NCBI RefSeq assembly: GCF_947497285.1
Contig: NZ_CANMFT010000008.1
Coordinates: forward strand, 161,017-225,016
DNA: 64,000 bases
Direction of reading: 5' to 3'
Origin: an uncultured Aliiroseovarius sp.
GTDB lineage: Bacteria; Pseudomonadota; Alphaproteobacteria; Rhodobacterales; Rhodobacteraceae
Below, piece after piece: positions 45,310-54,760 of the stretch; positions within the stretch are counted from its first letter, which is position 1, and the number at the start of each line of letters is the position of its first letter. A program made the translations under genes and the position numbers. The notes below the pieces were generated by a model, which searched no databases, was not told the DNA's origin, and worked only from the letters and a program-made list of their open reading frames with translations.

Positions 45310-45804
45310 TCAGCCAGCGATATCCGCGTCGCGTTTGTAAAAAACGTCGCGCCCGTCCCGGTGTGTTTCGGCAAATCCCATGCGCAGCAAAAGGCGTTGC
45401 GACGCGATGTTGCCTTGATCGGTATCCGCGACCAAGGTTGAGACGCTATGTCGTGATCGCAGTTCGTTGATCATCATCTCGACAGCGACTTGGGCAACGC
45501 CGGTTCCCCAAACCTCTGGCGACAGGACATAGGCGATGCTGGCATGGCCGTCGCGCGGCAATGTGGCTTGTGTATAGCCGACAATCGAAGCGCCTTGGAC
45601 CACACACCAGTTCAGCCAGATTTCTGACCCGTCAGGCGGCCCGCCGGCCATCAGTCGCGCAATGCGGTTCTTGACGGCCGTGACGGACAGTGGCGGGTTT
45701 TCATCCAAATACCGAAAGATCCGAGGGTCAGAGAGCGCCGCAAACAGACCCTCTGCATGCGTGGTGTTTTGGGGTTCAAGTGTGATGTCGCCGCGATCGC
45801 GCAC
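45310..45804 (-). CDS. GNAT-family N-acetyltransferase
   Basis: This 164-residue GNAT protein of the RimJ/RimL-like type starts at GTG, three bases after the prfB stop. The fold is marked by ITLEPQNTTHAEGLFAALSD, WCVVQGASIVGYTQATL, HASIAYVLSPEVWGTGVAQV (acetyl-CoA loop region) and NIASQRLLLRMGFAETHR. The Q/RxxGxG loop is degenerate (WGTGVAQ). The substrate is unknown. Adjacency to prfB points to co-transcription, perhaps modifying a translation component (inference). Confidence 0.85.
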   Translation of the reverse strand: MRDRGDITLEPQNTTHAEGLFAALSDPRIFRYLDENPPLSVTAVKNRIARLMAGGPPDGSEIWLNWCVVQGASIVGYTQATLPRDGHASIAYVLSPEVWGTGVAQVAVEMMINELRSRHSVSTLVADTDQGNIASQRLLLRMGFAETHRDGRDVFYKRDADIAG

Positions 45805-45807
45805 CGC

Positions 45808-46935
45808 TTATTCCTCGGCGTTGGCTTCCGCGCGACTTTTCCCGGCCACGTCCTGAGCCAGAACGGCGGCCATGAACGCATCCAGATCACCATCCAGAAC
45901 CCCCTTAGTGTCTGAGGTTTCGTGCCCTGTGCGCAGGTCTTTTACCATCTGATAAGGTTGCAGTACGTAAGACCGGATCTGGTTGCCCCAGCCCGCATCG
46001 CCCTTGTTTTCATGGGCCTCGTTGATCGCGGCGTTCCGCTTGTCCAGCTCCATCTGATACAGCCGCGATTTCAGGGCCTTCATGGCGATGTCACGGTTCT
46101 GGTGTTGCGACTTCTCGGAACTGGTGACGACGATGCCGGTGGGTATGTGGGTGATGCGCACGGCCGAATCCGTCGTGTTGACGTGCTGCCCGCCCGCGCC
46201 CGAGGACCGATAGGTGTCGATGCGGATATCCGAAGGGTTCACATCAATCTCGATATTGTCATCCACCACCGGATAGACCCAGACCGAGCTGAAAGACGTG
46301 TGCCGTTTGGCAGCACTGTCATAAGGCGAGATGCGCACAAGACGATGCACACCGCTTTCCGATTTCAGCCAGCCATAGGCGTTATGGCCAGAAATTTTGT
46401 AGGCAGCAGATTTGATCCCTGCCTCGTCGCCCGCACTTTCTGATTGTAGTTCGACCTTGTAACCCTGTTTTTCGGCCCAGCGGACATACATGCGTGCCAG
46501 CATCGACGCCCAGTCACAGCTTTCCGTGCCGCCTGCGCCTGCGTTGATCTCAAGAAATGTATCGTTCGCGTCCGCTTCGCCGTCCAAGAGCGCTTCCAAC
46601 TCGGCGGCGGCAGCTTTCTTCACAAGCTTGGCCAGCGCCGCTTCGGCATCCGAGACAACCTCGTCATCCTCTTCCATTTCGCCCAGTTCGATCAGGTCCA
46701 CATTATCCTGAAGATCCTGCGCCATCTCTTTGTAACTGTTGACAGAATCCATCAACGCCTGTCGTTCGCGCATCAGCTTCTGCGCGCGGTCCGGGTCGTT
46801 CCACAGGTCCGGGTCTTCGGTCATCGCGTTGAATTCCTCCAACCGATGTTCCGCCGTGTCCCAACCGATCCGCTGACGCAACAGCGCCAGAGATTTTTCG
46901 ATTGCGTCAACGTTGTTCTGAGCCTCTGCCCGCAT
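45808..46935 (-). CDS. prfB: Peptide chain release factor 2
   Basis: RF2 reads UGA and UAA. The 375 residues start at [20 protein letters not shown]. The GGQ loop is [20 protein letters not shown] and the recognition loop is [19 protein letters not shown], so the tripeptide reads SPY rather than canonical SPF. The frame is continuous, so there is no programmed frameshift as in enterobacteria. The frame is also open 25 codons upstream, without family similarity. Target of PrmC (19705-20550). The GNAT gene follows at once. Confidence 0.95.
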   Translation of the reverse strand: MRAEAQNNVDAIEKSLALLRQRIGWDTAEHRLEEFNAMTEDPDLWNDPDRAQKLMRERQALMDSVNSYKEMAQDLQDNVDLIELGEMEEDDEVVSDAEAALAKLVKKAAAAELEALLDGEADANDTFLEINAGAGGTESCDWASMLARMYVRWAEKQGYKVELQSESAGDEAGIKSAAYKISGHNAYGWLKSESGVHRLVRISPYDSAAKRHTSFSSVWVYPVVDDNIEIDVNPSDIRIDTYRSSGAGGQHVNTTDSAVRITHIPTGIVVTSSEKSQHQNRDIAMKALKSRLYQMELDKRNAAINEAHENKGDAGWGNQIRSYVLQPYQMVKDLRTGHETSDTKGVLDGDLDAFMAAVLAQDVAGKSRAEANAEE

Positions 46936-47025
46936 GGGTGCGTCCCTTGTCCGAAAACCTGCCCCCGCAATATCAACAGGGGCGCGGATGGGCAAGATGC
47001 GCCCGATCATCGCGCGGATCAGACC

Positions 47026-48135
47026 CTACGATTGCATCGTCACACCGTCATGAAAAATCTGTAGCTTCGATGGGTCTGCAGTCAGTTTGACCGTCTTGCC
47101 CTTCAGGTCATCGTGGATGCCGGGCACCTTGGCGATCAGGTGGGTTTGGTTGGCGCTGTCCGCGCCCTCGCCCACTGACATTTTGGCGGGCAGGTAAAGC
47201 AGCGTGACTTCGCCCAATGCTTCGACAATTTCGGCGGCACCGGTGAAGATCGCGTCGCCATCGGTCTGCACGAAATCCTCGGGCCGGATACCAAGGTTGA
47301 CCAGCTTGCCCATGTCATCGGAGGTGGTGGGAATGTCAGCGCGCGCGACGCCGCCGGCGTCCAGCGTCACCTCGGTCTGCGCGCCTGTCCCGGTGATCTT
47401 GCCGGGCAGAAGGTTCATCGCGGGAGAGCCAATAAATTGCGCCACAAACTCGGTGCGGGGGCGTTCGTAAAGCTCCAACGGGCTGCCGACCTGCGCGATG
47501 CCTTTGTTGGCCAGCACCACGATACGGTCGGCCAGCGTCATCGCCTCGACCTGATCATGGGTCACGTAGATCATCGTGCTGTCTGGCATTGCCTCTTTCA
47601 GTTGCGAGATTTCGATCCGGGTGGCGACGCGCAGGGCAGCGTCAAGGTTTGAAAGCGGCTCGTCGAACAGATAAACCTTGGGGTCGCGCACAATGGCCCG
47701 CCCGATCGCGACCCGCTGGCGTTGCCCGCCCGACAGTGCCTTGGGCAAACGGTCCAGATAGGGATCCAGTTGCAGCGCCTTGGCGGCTTTTTCCACAGCG
47801 GCGTTAATCTCGGCCTTCGGCTTTTTCGCGATGTTCAGTGCAAATGCCATGTTGTCGCGCACGGTCATGTGTGGATACAGCGCATAGGACTGAAACACCA
47901 TCGCGATGCCGCGTTGGCTGGGCGGCACATCGTTGACCACCTCACCGTCGATTTCCAGCGTGCCCGCGGTGATCTTCTCAAGCCCCGCGATCATTCGCAA
48001 AAGCGTGGACTTGCCGCAGCCCGAGGGACCGACAAAGACAATCAATTCGCCGGTCTTTATGGTCAGGTCAATGTCGCGCAGGACATTCACCTTGCCATAG
48101 GTCTTGTCGACATCTGTCAGCTTCAGATCAGCCAT
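47026..48135 (-). CDS. aglK: Alpha-glucoside ABC transporter ATP-binding protein
   Basis: This 369-residue ATPase of the MalK/UgpC type powers the importer. Walker A is FVGPSGCGKSTLLRMIAGLE, the signature is LSGGQRQRVAIGRAIV, and Walker B is VYLFDEPLSNLDAALR, then the His switch (YVTHDQ). A C-terminal TOBE-like domain occupies about 235-369. The ATG directly abuts the aglA stop (TGA-ATG), showing coupling. It is the last gene of the aglEFGAK order known from Sinorhizobium and relatives. Confidence 0.93.
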   Translation of the reverse strand: MADLKLTDVDKTYGKVNVLRDIDLTIKTGELIVFVGPSGCGKSTLLRMIAGLEKITAGTLEIDGEVVNDVPPSQRGIAMVFQSYALYPHMTVRDNMAFALNIAKKPKAEINAAVEKAAKALQLDPYLDRLPKALSGGQRQRVAIGRAIVRDPKVYLFDEPLSNLDAALRVATRIEISQLKEAMPDSTMIYVTHDQVEAMTLADRIVVLANKGIAQVGSPLELYERPRTEFVAQFIGSPAMNLLPGKITGTGAQTEVTLDAGGVARADIPTTSDDMGKLVNLGIRPEDFVQTDGDAIFTGAAEIVEALGEVTLLYLPAKMSVGEGADSANQTHLIAKVPGIHDDLKGKTVKLTADPSKLQIFHDGVTMQS

Positions 48136-49797
48136 TCATTCGTCCCCCTCGGGTTTCATCACAAGCGATTGCCAGCCGGCAAGCGTGACTGTCTTGCCCT
48201 CGATCTTGGTCGCTTTCGGCACGGCATCCACAACGGCCCACTTGCCCGCAGGCAGCGCGACCGATGCGGTGTCCGGTCCGATGTTAAAGAGGCACAACAG
48301 TTCGTCTGCCTGCATTTTTCGCCGAAACTGCAAAACCGCACCATCAGCGCGCATCTGTTGCATCGCGCCCTTCGCAAGAGCCGGGTGGGCGCGCCGCAAC
48401 GCGATGGCGTGGCGGTAGTGATCAAGAAGGCAATGCGGGTCGCGTTCGGCTTGCTCGACCGACATTGCAAGATGTTCGTGCGCGACCGGCAGCCAAGGTT
48501 TGGCGGCGGTCGAAAACCCACCGTTTTGGTTTGACGCCTCCCAGACCATCGGCGTGCGACACCCATCGCGGCCCTTGAATTCGGGCCAGAACTCGATGCC
48601 GTAAGGGTCTTGCAGGTCGTCAAAGGCGACGCTTGCTTCGGTCAGCCCCAGTTCCTCGCCCTGATAGATGCAAGCCGAGCCGCGCAGGCACATCAGAAGC
48701 GTGGCAAACAGCCGTTGGGCGTCCTCGGTCAGGTTCCAGCGGGTCGCATGGCGCACCACGTCGTGGTTGGAATAGGCCCAGCAAGCCCAACCATCGCTGG
48801 CGACACGTGCCACGTGGTCCATCACCTCGGCGACATGGGCGGCGTCAGGCTGCTCACCGGACAAAAGCTCGAAGGCATAACACATCTGCACAAGGTCATC
48901 GCCCGCAGTGTATTCGCCCATGATCTCCAACCCGCGTTGCGCGTCACCCACTTCGCCGACCGCGGCGGCCCCGTAAGGGTCCATTAGCGCGCGCAGTTTG
49001 CGCAAGAACTCCAGCGTCTCGGGCCGGTTCTTGTCATAGAGGTGTTCTTGATGGTTATACGGGTTCACCGCAGGCGCGATGGAGGCATTGCGCGCTTCAA
49101 CCGGCAACGGGGGGTTGTCACGCAATTGGGCGTCGTGGGTGTAGAAATTGATCGTATCCAGACGGAACCCATCCACGCCGCGCTCCAACCAGAACCGCGC
49201 CACGTCCAGCAGCGCGTCTTGCACTTTGGGTTCATGGAAATTCAGGTCGGGCTGCGACACAAGGAAATTGTGCAGGTAATACTGGCACCGGCGCGCATCC
49301 CACGACCAAGCCGATCCGCCAAAGATCGACAACCAGTTGTTGGGCGGGGTGCCGTCGGGTTTGGCATCTGCCCAGACATACCAGTTGGCCTTGTCATTGT
49401 ACCGGTCCGCACGGCTTTCGCCAAACCAAGGGTGCTGATCCGAGCTGTGGCTGAGCACCAGGTCGATCATCACTTTCAGTCCGTGCACATGCGCCGCATG
49501 CACAAGCGCGTCGAAATCCGCCAGCGTGCCAAACATCGGGTCCACGTCGCAATAGTCCGACACGTCATACCCGAAATCCTTCATCGGCGAGGTGAAGAAG
49601 GGCGAAATCCAGATCGCATCCACCCCGAGGCTGGCGATATAGGGAAGACGGCGGGTGATGCCGCGCAAATCCCCGATCCCGTCCCCGGTATCGTCCTGAA
49701 AACTGCGCGGATAGATTTGATAGATCACAGCCCCGCGCCACCAGTCTTGATCCTTGGCAAGCCCGATCAGGTCACTTTTTATTAAAGTCGCGTTCAA
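48136..49797 (-). CDS. aglA: Intracellular alpha-glucosidase, GH13
   Basis: This 553-residue GH13 enzyme hydrolyses imported alpha-glucosides (sucrose, maltose, trehalose class). Landmarks: WWRGAVIYQIYPRSFQDDTG, DLVLSHSSDQHPWF, the nucleophile strand GVDGFRLDTINFY (Asp of FRLD), the acid/base Glu in YGAAAVGEVGDAQ and the transition-state Asp in YSNHDVVRHA. The start is TTG: AAAGGAGG lies six bases before it and no earlier ATG exists in frame. No signal peptide, so it is cytoplasmic, matching its place between the permease and ATPase genes. Confidence 0.94.
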   Translation of the reverse strand: MNATLIKSDLIGLAKDQDWWRGAVIYQIYPRSFQDDTGDGIGDLRGITRRLPYIASLGVDAIWISPFFTSPMKDFGYDVSDYCDVDPMFGTLADFDALVHAAHVHGLKVMIDLVLSHSSDQHPWFGESRADRYNDKANWYVWADAKPDGTPPNNWLSIFGGSAWSWDARRCQYYLHNFLVSQPDLNFHEPKVQDALLDVARFWLERGVDGFRLDTINFYTHDAQLRDNPPLPVEARNASIAPAVNPYNHQEHLYDKNRPETLEFLRKLRALMDPYGAAAVGEVGDAQRGLEIMGEYTAGDDLVQMCYAFELLSGEQPDAAHVAEVMDHVARVASDGWACWAYSNHDVVRHATRWNLTEDAQRLFATLLMCLRGSACIYQGEELGLTEASVAFDDLQDPYGIEFWPEFKGRDGCRTPMVWEASNQNGGFSTAAKPWLPVAHEHLAMSVEQAERDPHCLLDHYRHAIALRRAHPALAKGAMQQMRADGAVLQFRRKMQADELLCLFNIGPDTASVALPAGKWAVVDAVPKATKIEGKTVTLAGWQSLVMKPEGDE

Positions 49798-49800
49798 ATC

Positions 49801-50934
49801 TCAGCCTCCTTTGACCGAGCCGGCCAGCAGGCCGCGCACGAGATAACGTTGAAGTCCGAAAAACACCGCGATCGGCACCGCAATCGACACAAAGGCCGAG
49901 GCCGCAAGGATTTCCCAATCGCCGCCACGTGACCCAAGCAGCTCGACGATCCGTCCGGTCATGACCAGTTCGTTCTCGCCAGACCCAAGGAACACCTTGG
50001 CCACCAACAGGTCGTTCCAGACCCACAGGAACTGGAAAATCGCGAATGAAGCCAGCGCCGGAAAGCTGAGCGGCAGGATGATCTTGCGAAAGATGTCGAA
50101 ATCCGAGGCGCCATCAACGCGCGCGCTTTCAATGATCTCGCCCGGCAACCCGACCATGTAGTTGCGCAACAGGAAGATCGCCAAGGGCAAACCAAACCCG
50201 GTATGGGCCAGCCAAATTCCCAGATAACCCTTGCCAAGCCCGACCCCGTTGTGAAGCTTTAGCAGCGGGATAAAGGCGACCTGAAGGGGCACGACCAGAA
50301 GACCGACGATGCCGGCAATCAACAGCGCGCGTCCCGGCATTTCCATCCAGGCCAGCGCATAGGCTGCGAAGGCTGCGATCAGGATCGGAATGATGGTTGC
50401 CGGGATGGTCACCGTGAACGTGTTGAGAAGGCTTTTGCCCATCCCCTCGGCGAACAAGACCTCGCGGTAATTGTCGAAGGTGAAGCTGGGCGGCGCCTCG
50501 GCGCGCACAAACAGGCGCTGACCGCGACTGCCCTCGGGCTTTTCGGCGTAGCTGATGCGGTAGTCACCGTTGGCCGCGACGGTGATCTCATGGCCCTTTG
50601 GGTGCGTGGCGACCTCGCCCGGGGCGAATGCCTCTGGTTCGCGCGAGGTGATGCCAAAGGCGGTCACATTGCCCGCGCCGCTGTCGAAGGCATTGCCGGT
50701 CACGACCCAGACCGCGCCGTCCTGCACGGCATTGTCGGGGGCATCCGCGCGCACGATCGCGTTACGTTCCGAGGCAGACATCGCCGTCCACCAGCCCGAG
50801 GTCGAGATCGCGTCACGATCCCGAAATGAGCTGACCAGAAGGCCAAAGGTCGGGATGATCCACAGCAGGACAAGAAAGCCCACGGACAGGTTGACCGCCC
50901 ATGTCAGGCGGGATCGGGTGCCAGCCATTTCCAT
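49801..50934 (-). CDS. aglG: Alpha-glucoside ABC transporter permease (second)
   Basis: This 377-residue inner-membrane permease of the MalG type has about six helices. A large periplasmic insertion of some 110 residues between helices 1 and 2 (about 55-165) is typical of AglG. The ATPase-contact EAA loop is LPGEIIESARVDGASDFDIF followed by RKIILPLSFPALA. The first base of its ATG is the last base of the aglF stop codon (TGATG). AAGGAGAACC precedes. Confidence 0.93.
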   Translation of the reverse strand: MEMAGTRSRLTWAVNLSVGFLVLLWIIPTFGLLVSSFRDRDAISTSGWWTAMSASERNAIVRADAPDNAVQDGAVWVVTGNAFDSGAGNVTAFGITSREPEAFAPGEVATHPKGHEITVAANGDYRISYAEKPEGSRGQRLFVRAEAPPSFTFDNYREVLFAEGMGKSLLNTFTVTIPATIIPILIAAFAAYALAWMEMPGRALLIAGIVGLLVVPLQVAFIPLLKLHNGVGLGKGYLGIWLAHTGFGLPLAIFLLRNYMVGLPGEIIESARVDGASDFDIFRKIILPLSFPALASFAIFQFLWVWNDLLVAKVFLGSGENELVMTGRIVELLGSRGGDWEILAASAFVSIAVPIAVFFGLQRYLVRGLLAGSVKGG

Positions 50935-51929
50935 CAGCGGTTCTCCTTATGTGCGTTCGAAATGTTCCAGACCATAACGGGTGTCACCAACAGCATGATC
51001 ACCATGACAATCGCCGATCCGCGCCCGAAATCGGGCGACCCGCGAAACATCCAGTCATACATGAGGTTGGCCAGAACCTGAGTGCCCCATTGGCCGTTGG
51101 TCATCGCAAAGACGATGTCAAAGACCTTCAGGACGGTTACCGTAATCGTCGTCCAGACCACGGCGATGGTGCCCCAGATTTGCGGGATCTTGATTTTGAA
51201 GAAGATTTGCAGCGGCGTCGCACCGTCCAGATAGGCGGCTTCGATGGTTTCTTCGCTGATCCCCTTCAGGGCCGCCGACAGAATGACCATGGCAAAGCCC
51301 GTCTGGATCCAGATCAGGATCACCATCAGGAAGATATTGTTCCAGAACGGCAACGTGATCCAGGCCTGCGCGTCCCCGCCCATCGCCTGCACCAAGGCAT
51401 TCAACAGGCCAATCTGCTCGCCCTGATTTTCGCCGCGATAGTCATAGATAAACTTCCAGATGACCGAGGCGCCGACAAAGCTGATTGCCATCGGCATGAA
51501 GATAAGGCTTTGCGCCAGTGATCCCCATTTGATGCGGTCGGTCAGTCCTGCGGCGACGAGGCCGAAAAAGGTCGAGGCCGCCGGCACGATCACCAACCAC
51601 AGAAGGTTGTTGCCAAGGCTTTCGCGAAATTTCTCGTCGCCGGCGAGCCAGACGTAGTTTTGCGCCCCGACGAAGTCACCCGAGGTGTCGCGCATCGACA
51701 AAAAGAACGTCGAGAAGACGGGATAGACGAGGTAAAGGCCAAGCACCAAAAGGGCAGGCAACACAAACAGCCATGGCCGGATAGCCGTGGAACGGTTGAT
51801 GTTGCGACCAGCATTGGGTCCTCGGGCTGGAAAGACGCGGTCCAGAACGATGTTCGAGAAATAGAAGTAAGCGACACAGCCAAACACGCCGACGATGATT
51901 GTAGAGACTGCAAAGAACAGCTGGTTCAT
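50934..51929 (-). CDS. aglF: Alpha-glucoside ABC transporter permease (first)
   Basis: This 331-residue MalF-type permease starts at MNQLFFAVSTIIVGVFGCVA, with AGGAGGAGCC just upstream. It has about seven or eight helices. The EAA loop reads ISEETIEAAYLDGATPLQIF then FKIKIPQIWGTI. Pairs with AglG to form the transmembrane channel. Follows aglE by 84 bases in the same operon. Confidence 0.93.
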   Translation of the reverse strand: MNQLFFAVSTIIVGVFGCVAYFYFSNIVLDRVFPARGPNAGRNINRSTAIRPWLFVLPALLVLGLYLVYPVFSTFFLSMRDTSGDFVGAQNYVWLAGDEKFRESLGNNLLWLVIVPAASTFFGLVAAGLTDRIKWGSLAQSLIFMPMAISFVGASVIWKFIYDYRGENQGEQIGLLNALVQAMGGDAQAWITLPFWNNIFLMVILIWIQTGFAMVILSAALKGISEETIEAAYLDGATPLQIFFKIKIPQIWGTIAVVWTTITVTVLKVFDIVFAMTNGQWGTQVLANLMYDWMFRGSPDFGRGSAIVMVIMLLVTPVMVWNISNAHKENR

Positions 51930-52013
51930 GGCTCCTCCTGTCACCGCGCACGGTGCTGTTGTGGCAGGGGTTTGGCCGACAGATCGGCCAAACCCACTTG
52001 TTTCACGTTGGGC

Positions 52014-53366
52014 TTACTTGATCGAATCCCAGGTGGACTGGATCGACGCAGCCACTTCGCCTGCATCCTTACCGCCAGCATAATCCACCATGCCCGTCCA
52101 GAAGACCCCGGCACCGATCGCGCCCGGCATCAGGTCAGAGCCGTCAAACCTGAACGTATCCGCGTTCAGCAGGATGTCATTCATCTTGGCCACGGTCGGG
52201 TCTGTATAGACGCCGGTGTTCACACCCTTATGCGGGGTCAAGAAGCCCTTCTGCGCCATCCAGACCTCATGTGCGATCGGGGATTTCAGGAAGTCCATGA
52301 ACGCCTGCGCGCCCTTGCTGTCATCCGTAATCGCCCAAAGTGTGCCGGCACCCAGCACCGGTTTGCCAAGGTCTTTTTCCGCATAGGCCGGGAAATAGAA
52401 GAAATCCGCATCGACACCCACTTCGGTGCCTTCGGGGAAGAAGCTGGGAATAAAGCTGGCCTGACGGTGCATGTAGCACTGCGGCGGCGACGCAAACAGG
52501 CCCTGCGGGCTGTCGCGGAAATCTGTGGTTGCCACAGCCCCTGCCCCGCCCGACACATAGGCATCATTGCGCGCAAAGGCGCCAAACTCTTCGATCGCAC
52601 CGACGACCTTGGGGTCATCGAATTTCAGGTCGTTGGACACCCACGCATCATAGTCTTCTGGCGATTGCGTGCGCAGCATCATGTCCTCGACCCAGTCGGT
52701 CGCAGGCCAACCAGTGGCCCCGCCTGACCCCAAGCCGATGCACCACGGAACGCCACCATCCTCGACGATCTGATCGGACAGCGCCTTCAACTCTTCCATG
52801 GATTGCGGCACATCATAGCCTGCATCTTCGAAGTTTTCGGGCACATACCAAACCAGCGATTTCAGATCGACTTTATAGAAGAACCCGAAATGGGCCGGGT
52901 TGCCGTCCTTGTCGCTATAGGTGCCAAGATCGACCCAGCTTTGTCCGGCGGCATAGTTGTCGCGCACCCAGTCATCCGTGCCTTCGGGCAGTGGTGCCAG
53001 AAAGCCTTTCGACGCAAGGTCTGCGGCAAGGCCCGGCTGCGGGAACACCGCGATATTGGGCGGGCTGCCTGCTTCGGTATCAATGACGATCTGCTGTTCG
53101 AAACTGTCGGACCCGGCATAATGCACGTCCGCGCCGGTGGCCTCTTCGAAATAGTGAAGGACGCTATCGACCAAATCCTTATCGGCACCGATCCAAGGCC
53201 CCAGAATGGTGATCACCTCACCCGACAAATCCATCGACTTCAGCGCTTCGAAACTGTCCCAGCTGAAAGTCCCTTCACCCGGCGCGAATTTGAGGTGGTT
53301 GTCCGCCTGCGCAATTCCAGCCGTAAGCGCAAGCGCTGCGGCGCTGGCGTAAAACACGTTCTTCAT
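52014..53366 (-). CDS. aglE: Alpha-glucoside ABC transporter substrate-binding protein
   Basis: This 450-residue periplasmic binding protein starts at MKNVFYASAAALALTAGIAQ, with GGGAGGAAAAAG before it; cleavage is probably after AQA. The mature protein has the two-lobed family-1 sugar-binding fold (VITILGPWIGADKDLVDSVL near the N-terminus, GGVPWCIGLGSGGATGWPAT, and LWAITDDSKGAQAFMDFL). Its N-terminal extension resembles AglE rather than MalE. First gene of the operon; an AglR-type palindrome lies 127 bases upstream. Sugar specificity is inferred from gene order. Confidence 0.93.
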   Translation of the reverse strand: MKNVFYASAAALALTAGIAQADNHLKFAPGEGTFSWDSFEALKSMDLSGEVITILGPWIGADKDLVDSVLHYFEEATGADVHYAGSDSFEQQIVIDTEAGSPPNIAVFPQPGLAADLASKGFLAPLPEGTDDWVRDNYAAGQSWVDLGTYSDKDGNPAHFGFFYKVDLKSLVWYVPENFEDAGYDVPQSMEELKALSDQIVEDGGVPWCIGLGSGGATGWPATDWVEDMMLRTQSPEDYDAWVSNDLKFDDPKVVGAIEEFGAFARNDAYVSGGAGAVATTDFRDSPQGLFASPPQCYMHRQASFIPSFFPEGTEVGVDADFFYFPAYAEKDLGKPVLGAGTLWAITDDSKGAQAFMDFLKSPIAHEVWMAQKGFLTPHKGVNTGVYTDPTVAKMNDILLNADTFRFDGSDLMPGAIGAGVFWTGMVDYAGGKDAGEVAASIQSTWDSIK

Positions 53367-53492
53367 CTTTTTCCTCCCTACAGCCCAAACGGGCTTCCCA
53401 GGTAAATGAGACCGGATGCCCCGGCCTCGACGCCTAAGCGCCATATGATTTCGCCAAATCGCATCAGGTAACGACAGATTCGCCAGCGTCCC

Positions 53493-53504
53493 CAAAGCGC
53501 TTTG
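53493..53504. promoter_or_regulatory. AglR operator candidate (aglE side)
   Basis: CAAAGCGCTTTG is a perfect 12-base palindrome with the central CG typical of LacI-family operators. It sits in the 312-base gap between aglE and aglR, 127 bases before aglE. Confidence 0.75.
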
Positions 53505-53646
53505 AATAACTCAGCCTCGCCCAGAACGCGAAGCCTGTCAATGATGCTGCTAGCGCAACCAGTTTTCTTTGCAAATATGCGCATTTTCCCCGAAGTTTTG
53601 TAATATTGCTTTGACGCGCTTGGACGTCGTGGCTAACCTCGGAACG

Positions 53647-53662
53647 TTCAAACCGCTTTGAA
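53647..53662. promoter_or_regulatory. AglR operator candidate (aglR side)
   Basis: TTCAAA-CCGC-TTTGAA shares its half-site with the palindrome at 53493-53504 and is itself perfect outside the central four bases. It ends 16 bases before the chosen aglR ATG, implying autoregulation. The in-frame TTG at 53658 falls inside it. Confidence 0.75.
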
Positions 53663-53678
53663 AGCTGCTGCGCGCACC

Positions 53679-54755
53679 ATGACCCTAAAAGAGCTCTCGC
53701 AACTTCTGGGCCTGTCCCCGACCACCATCAGCCGCGCGTTGAATGGGTATCCTGAGGTATCCGAAGCAACCCGCAAAAAGGTTGCCGCCGCCGCCGCAGA
53801 ACATGGCTATGCCCCAAACACCCGCGCGCGGTCGCTGGCCACCGGGCGGGCAATGGCCATCGGGCACGTGATCCCGATCAGCGCAAAGCACGAGATGGTG
53901 AACCCCGTTTTCGCTGACTTCACCGCGGGCGCCGGCGAGGTTTATTCCCGCAATGGCTATGACATGCTGCTGTCCGTCGTGTCGGACGAAGACGAAGATC
54001 AGGCCTACCGTGAGTTTCGCACGAAACGAAACGTCGATGGGATCATGCTACACGCCCCAACGCTGCAAGACCCGCGCATTCCGTTGCTGACCGAGTTGCA
54101 GATCCCATTCGTCGTGCATGGCCGCAGCTCTCAGTCGGTCGCGCCTTATGCCTGGATTGATGTCAACAACACACACGCGTTCCAGCGGGCGACGGATTTC
54201 TTGCTGGATCTGGGGCACACACGAATTTCGCTGGTCAACGGGCTGGAGCATATGGATTTTGCGATCCGCCGCCGGGCCGGGTATCTGGCAGCACTTGAGG
54301 CGCGCGGCATCGCGCCAGATCCCGCCTTGATGTTTTCCGGCGAGATGACCGAAGCACAGGGGCATGACATCACGCGCGCCCTTCTGGCCCGCCCTGAGCC
54401 TCCCAGCGCCATTCTTGTCAGCTCGATGATCACCGCCATCGGCGTGCGGCGCGGGATCGAGGAGCTGGGACTGACGATGGGACGGGATGTGTCGCTGATC
54501 ACCTATGACGATGATCTGAGCTATTTTCGCAATGGCGCGAACATTCCGGTCTATACGTCGACCCGGTCATCGGTGCGCGAAGCCGGTCGGCAGGCCGCGC
54601 AAATGCTGATCGACATCATTCAAGGTCACGACCGACCCCGCGAGATCCTGCTGGAGGCTGAATTGACCCTGGGCTTGTCGACCGGACCCGCGCCACGACC
54701 GCCCATTGCAGGAAGGTCCGATCACGCCACTCACCCACATGGCACCAGCCAGTGA
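53679..54755 (+). CDS. aglR: LacI-family repressor of the alpha-glucoside locus
   Basis: This 358-residue regulator has an N-terminal helix-turn-helix (MTLKELSQLLGLSPTTISRA then LNGYPEVSEATRKKVAAAAA), the hinge region HGYAPNTRARSLATGRAMAI, and a periplasmic-binding-like sensor domain to the end. The ATG is preferred over an in-frame TTG at 53658, which lies in the operator. Divergent from aglE, and followed in overlapping frames by the GH1 and glucokinase genes. The inducer is probably an alpha-glucoside or glucose derivative (inference). Confidence 0.92.
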   Translation: MTLKELSQLLGLSPTTISRALNGYPEVSEATRKKVAAAAAEHGYAPNTRARSLATGRAMAIGHVIPISAKHEMVNPVFADFTAGAGEVYSRNGYDMLLSVVSDEDEDQAYREFRTKRNVDGIMLHAPTLQDPRIPLLTELQIPFVVHGRSSQSVAPYAWIDVNNTHAFQRATDFLLDLGHTRISLVNGLEHMDFAIRRRAGYLAALEARGIAPDPALMFSGEMTEAQGHDITRALLARPEPPSAILVSSMITAIGVRRGIEELGLTMGRDVSLITYDDDLSYFRNGANIPVYTSTRSSVREAGRQAAQMLIDIIQGHDRPREILLEAELTLGLSTGPAPRPPIAGRSDHATHPHGTSQ

Positions 54756-54760
54756 AGGGG

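Noticed and set aside
45808..47010. Programmed frameshift in prfB
   Set aside because: The frame is continuous from the chosen start through the GGQ loop; no in-frame UGA is present.
53658..53678. TTG start for aglR at 53658
   Set aside because: It lies inside the operator-like palindrome; the ATG at 53679 begins right at the helix-turn-helix domain.
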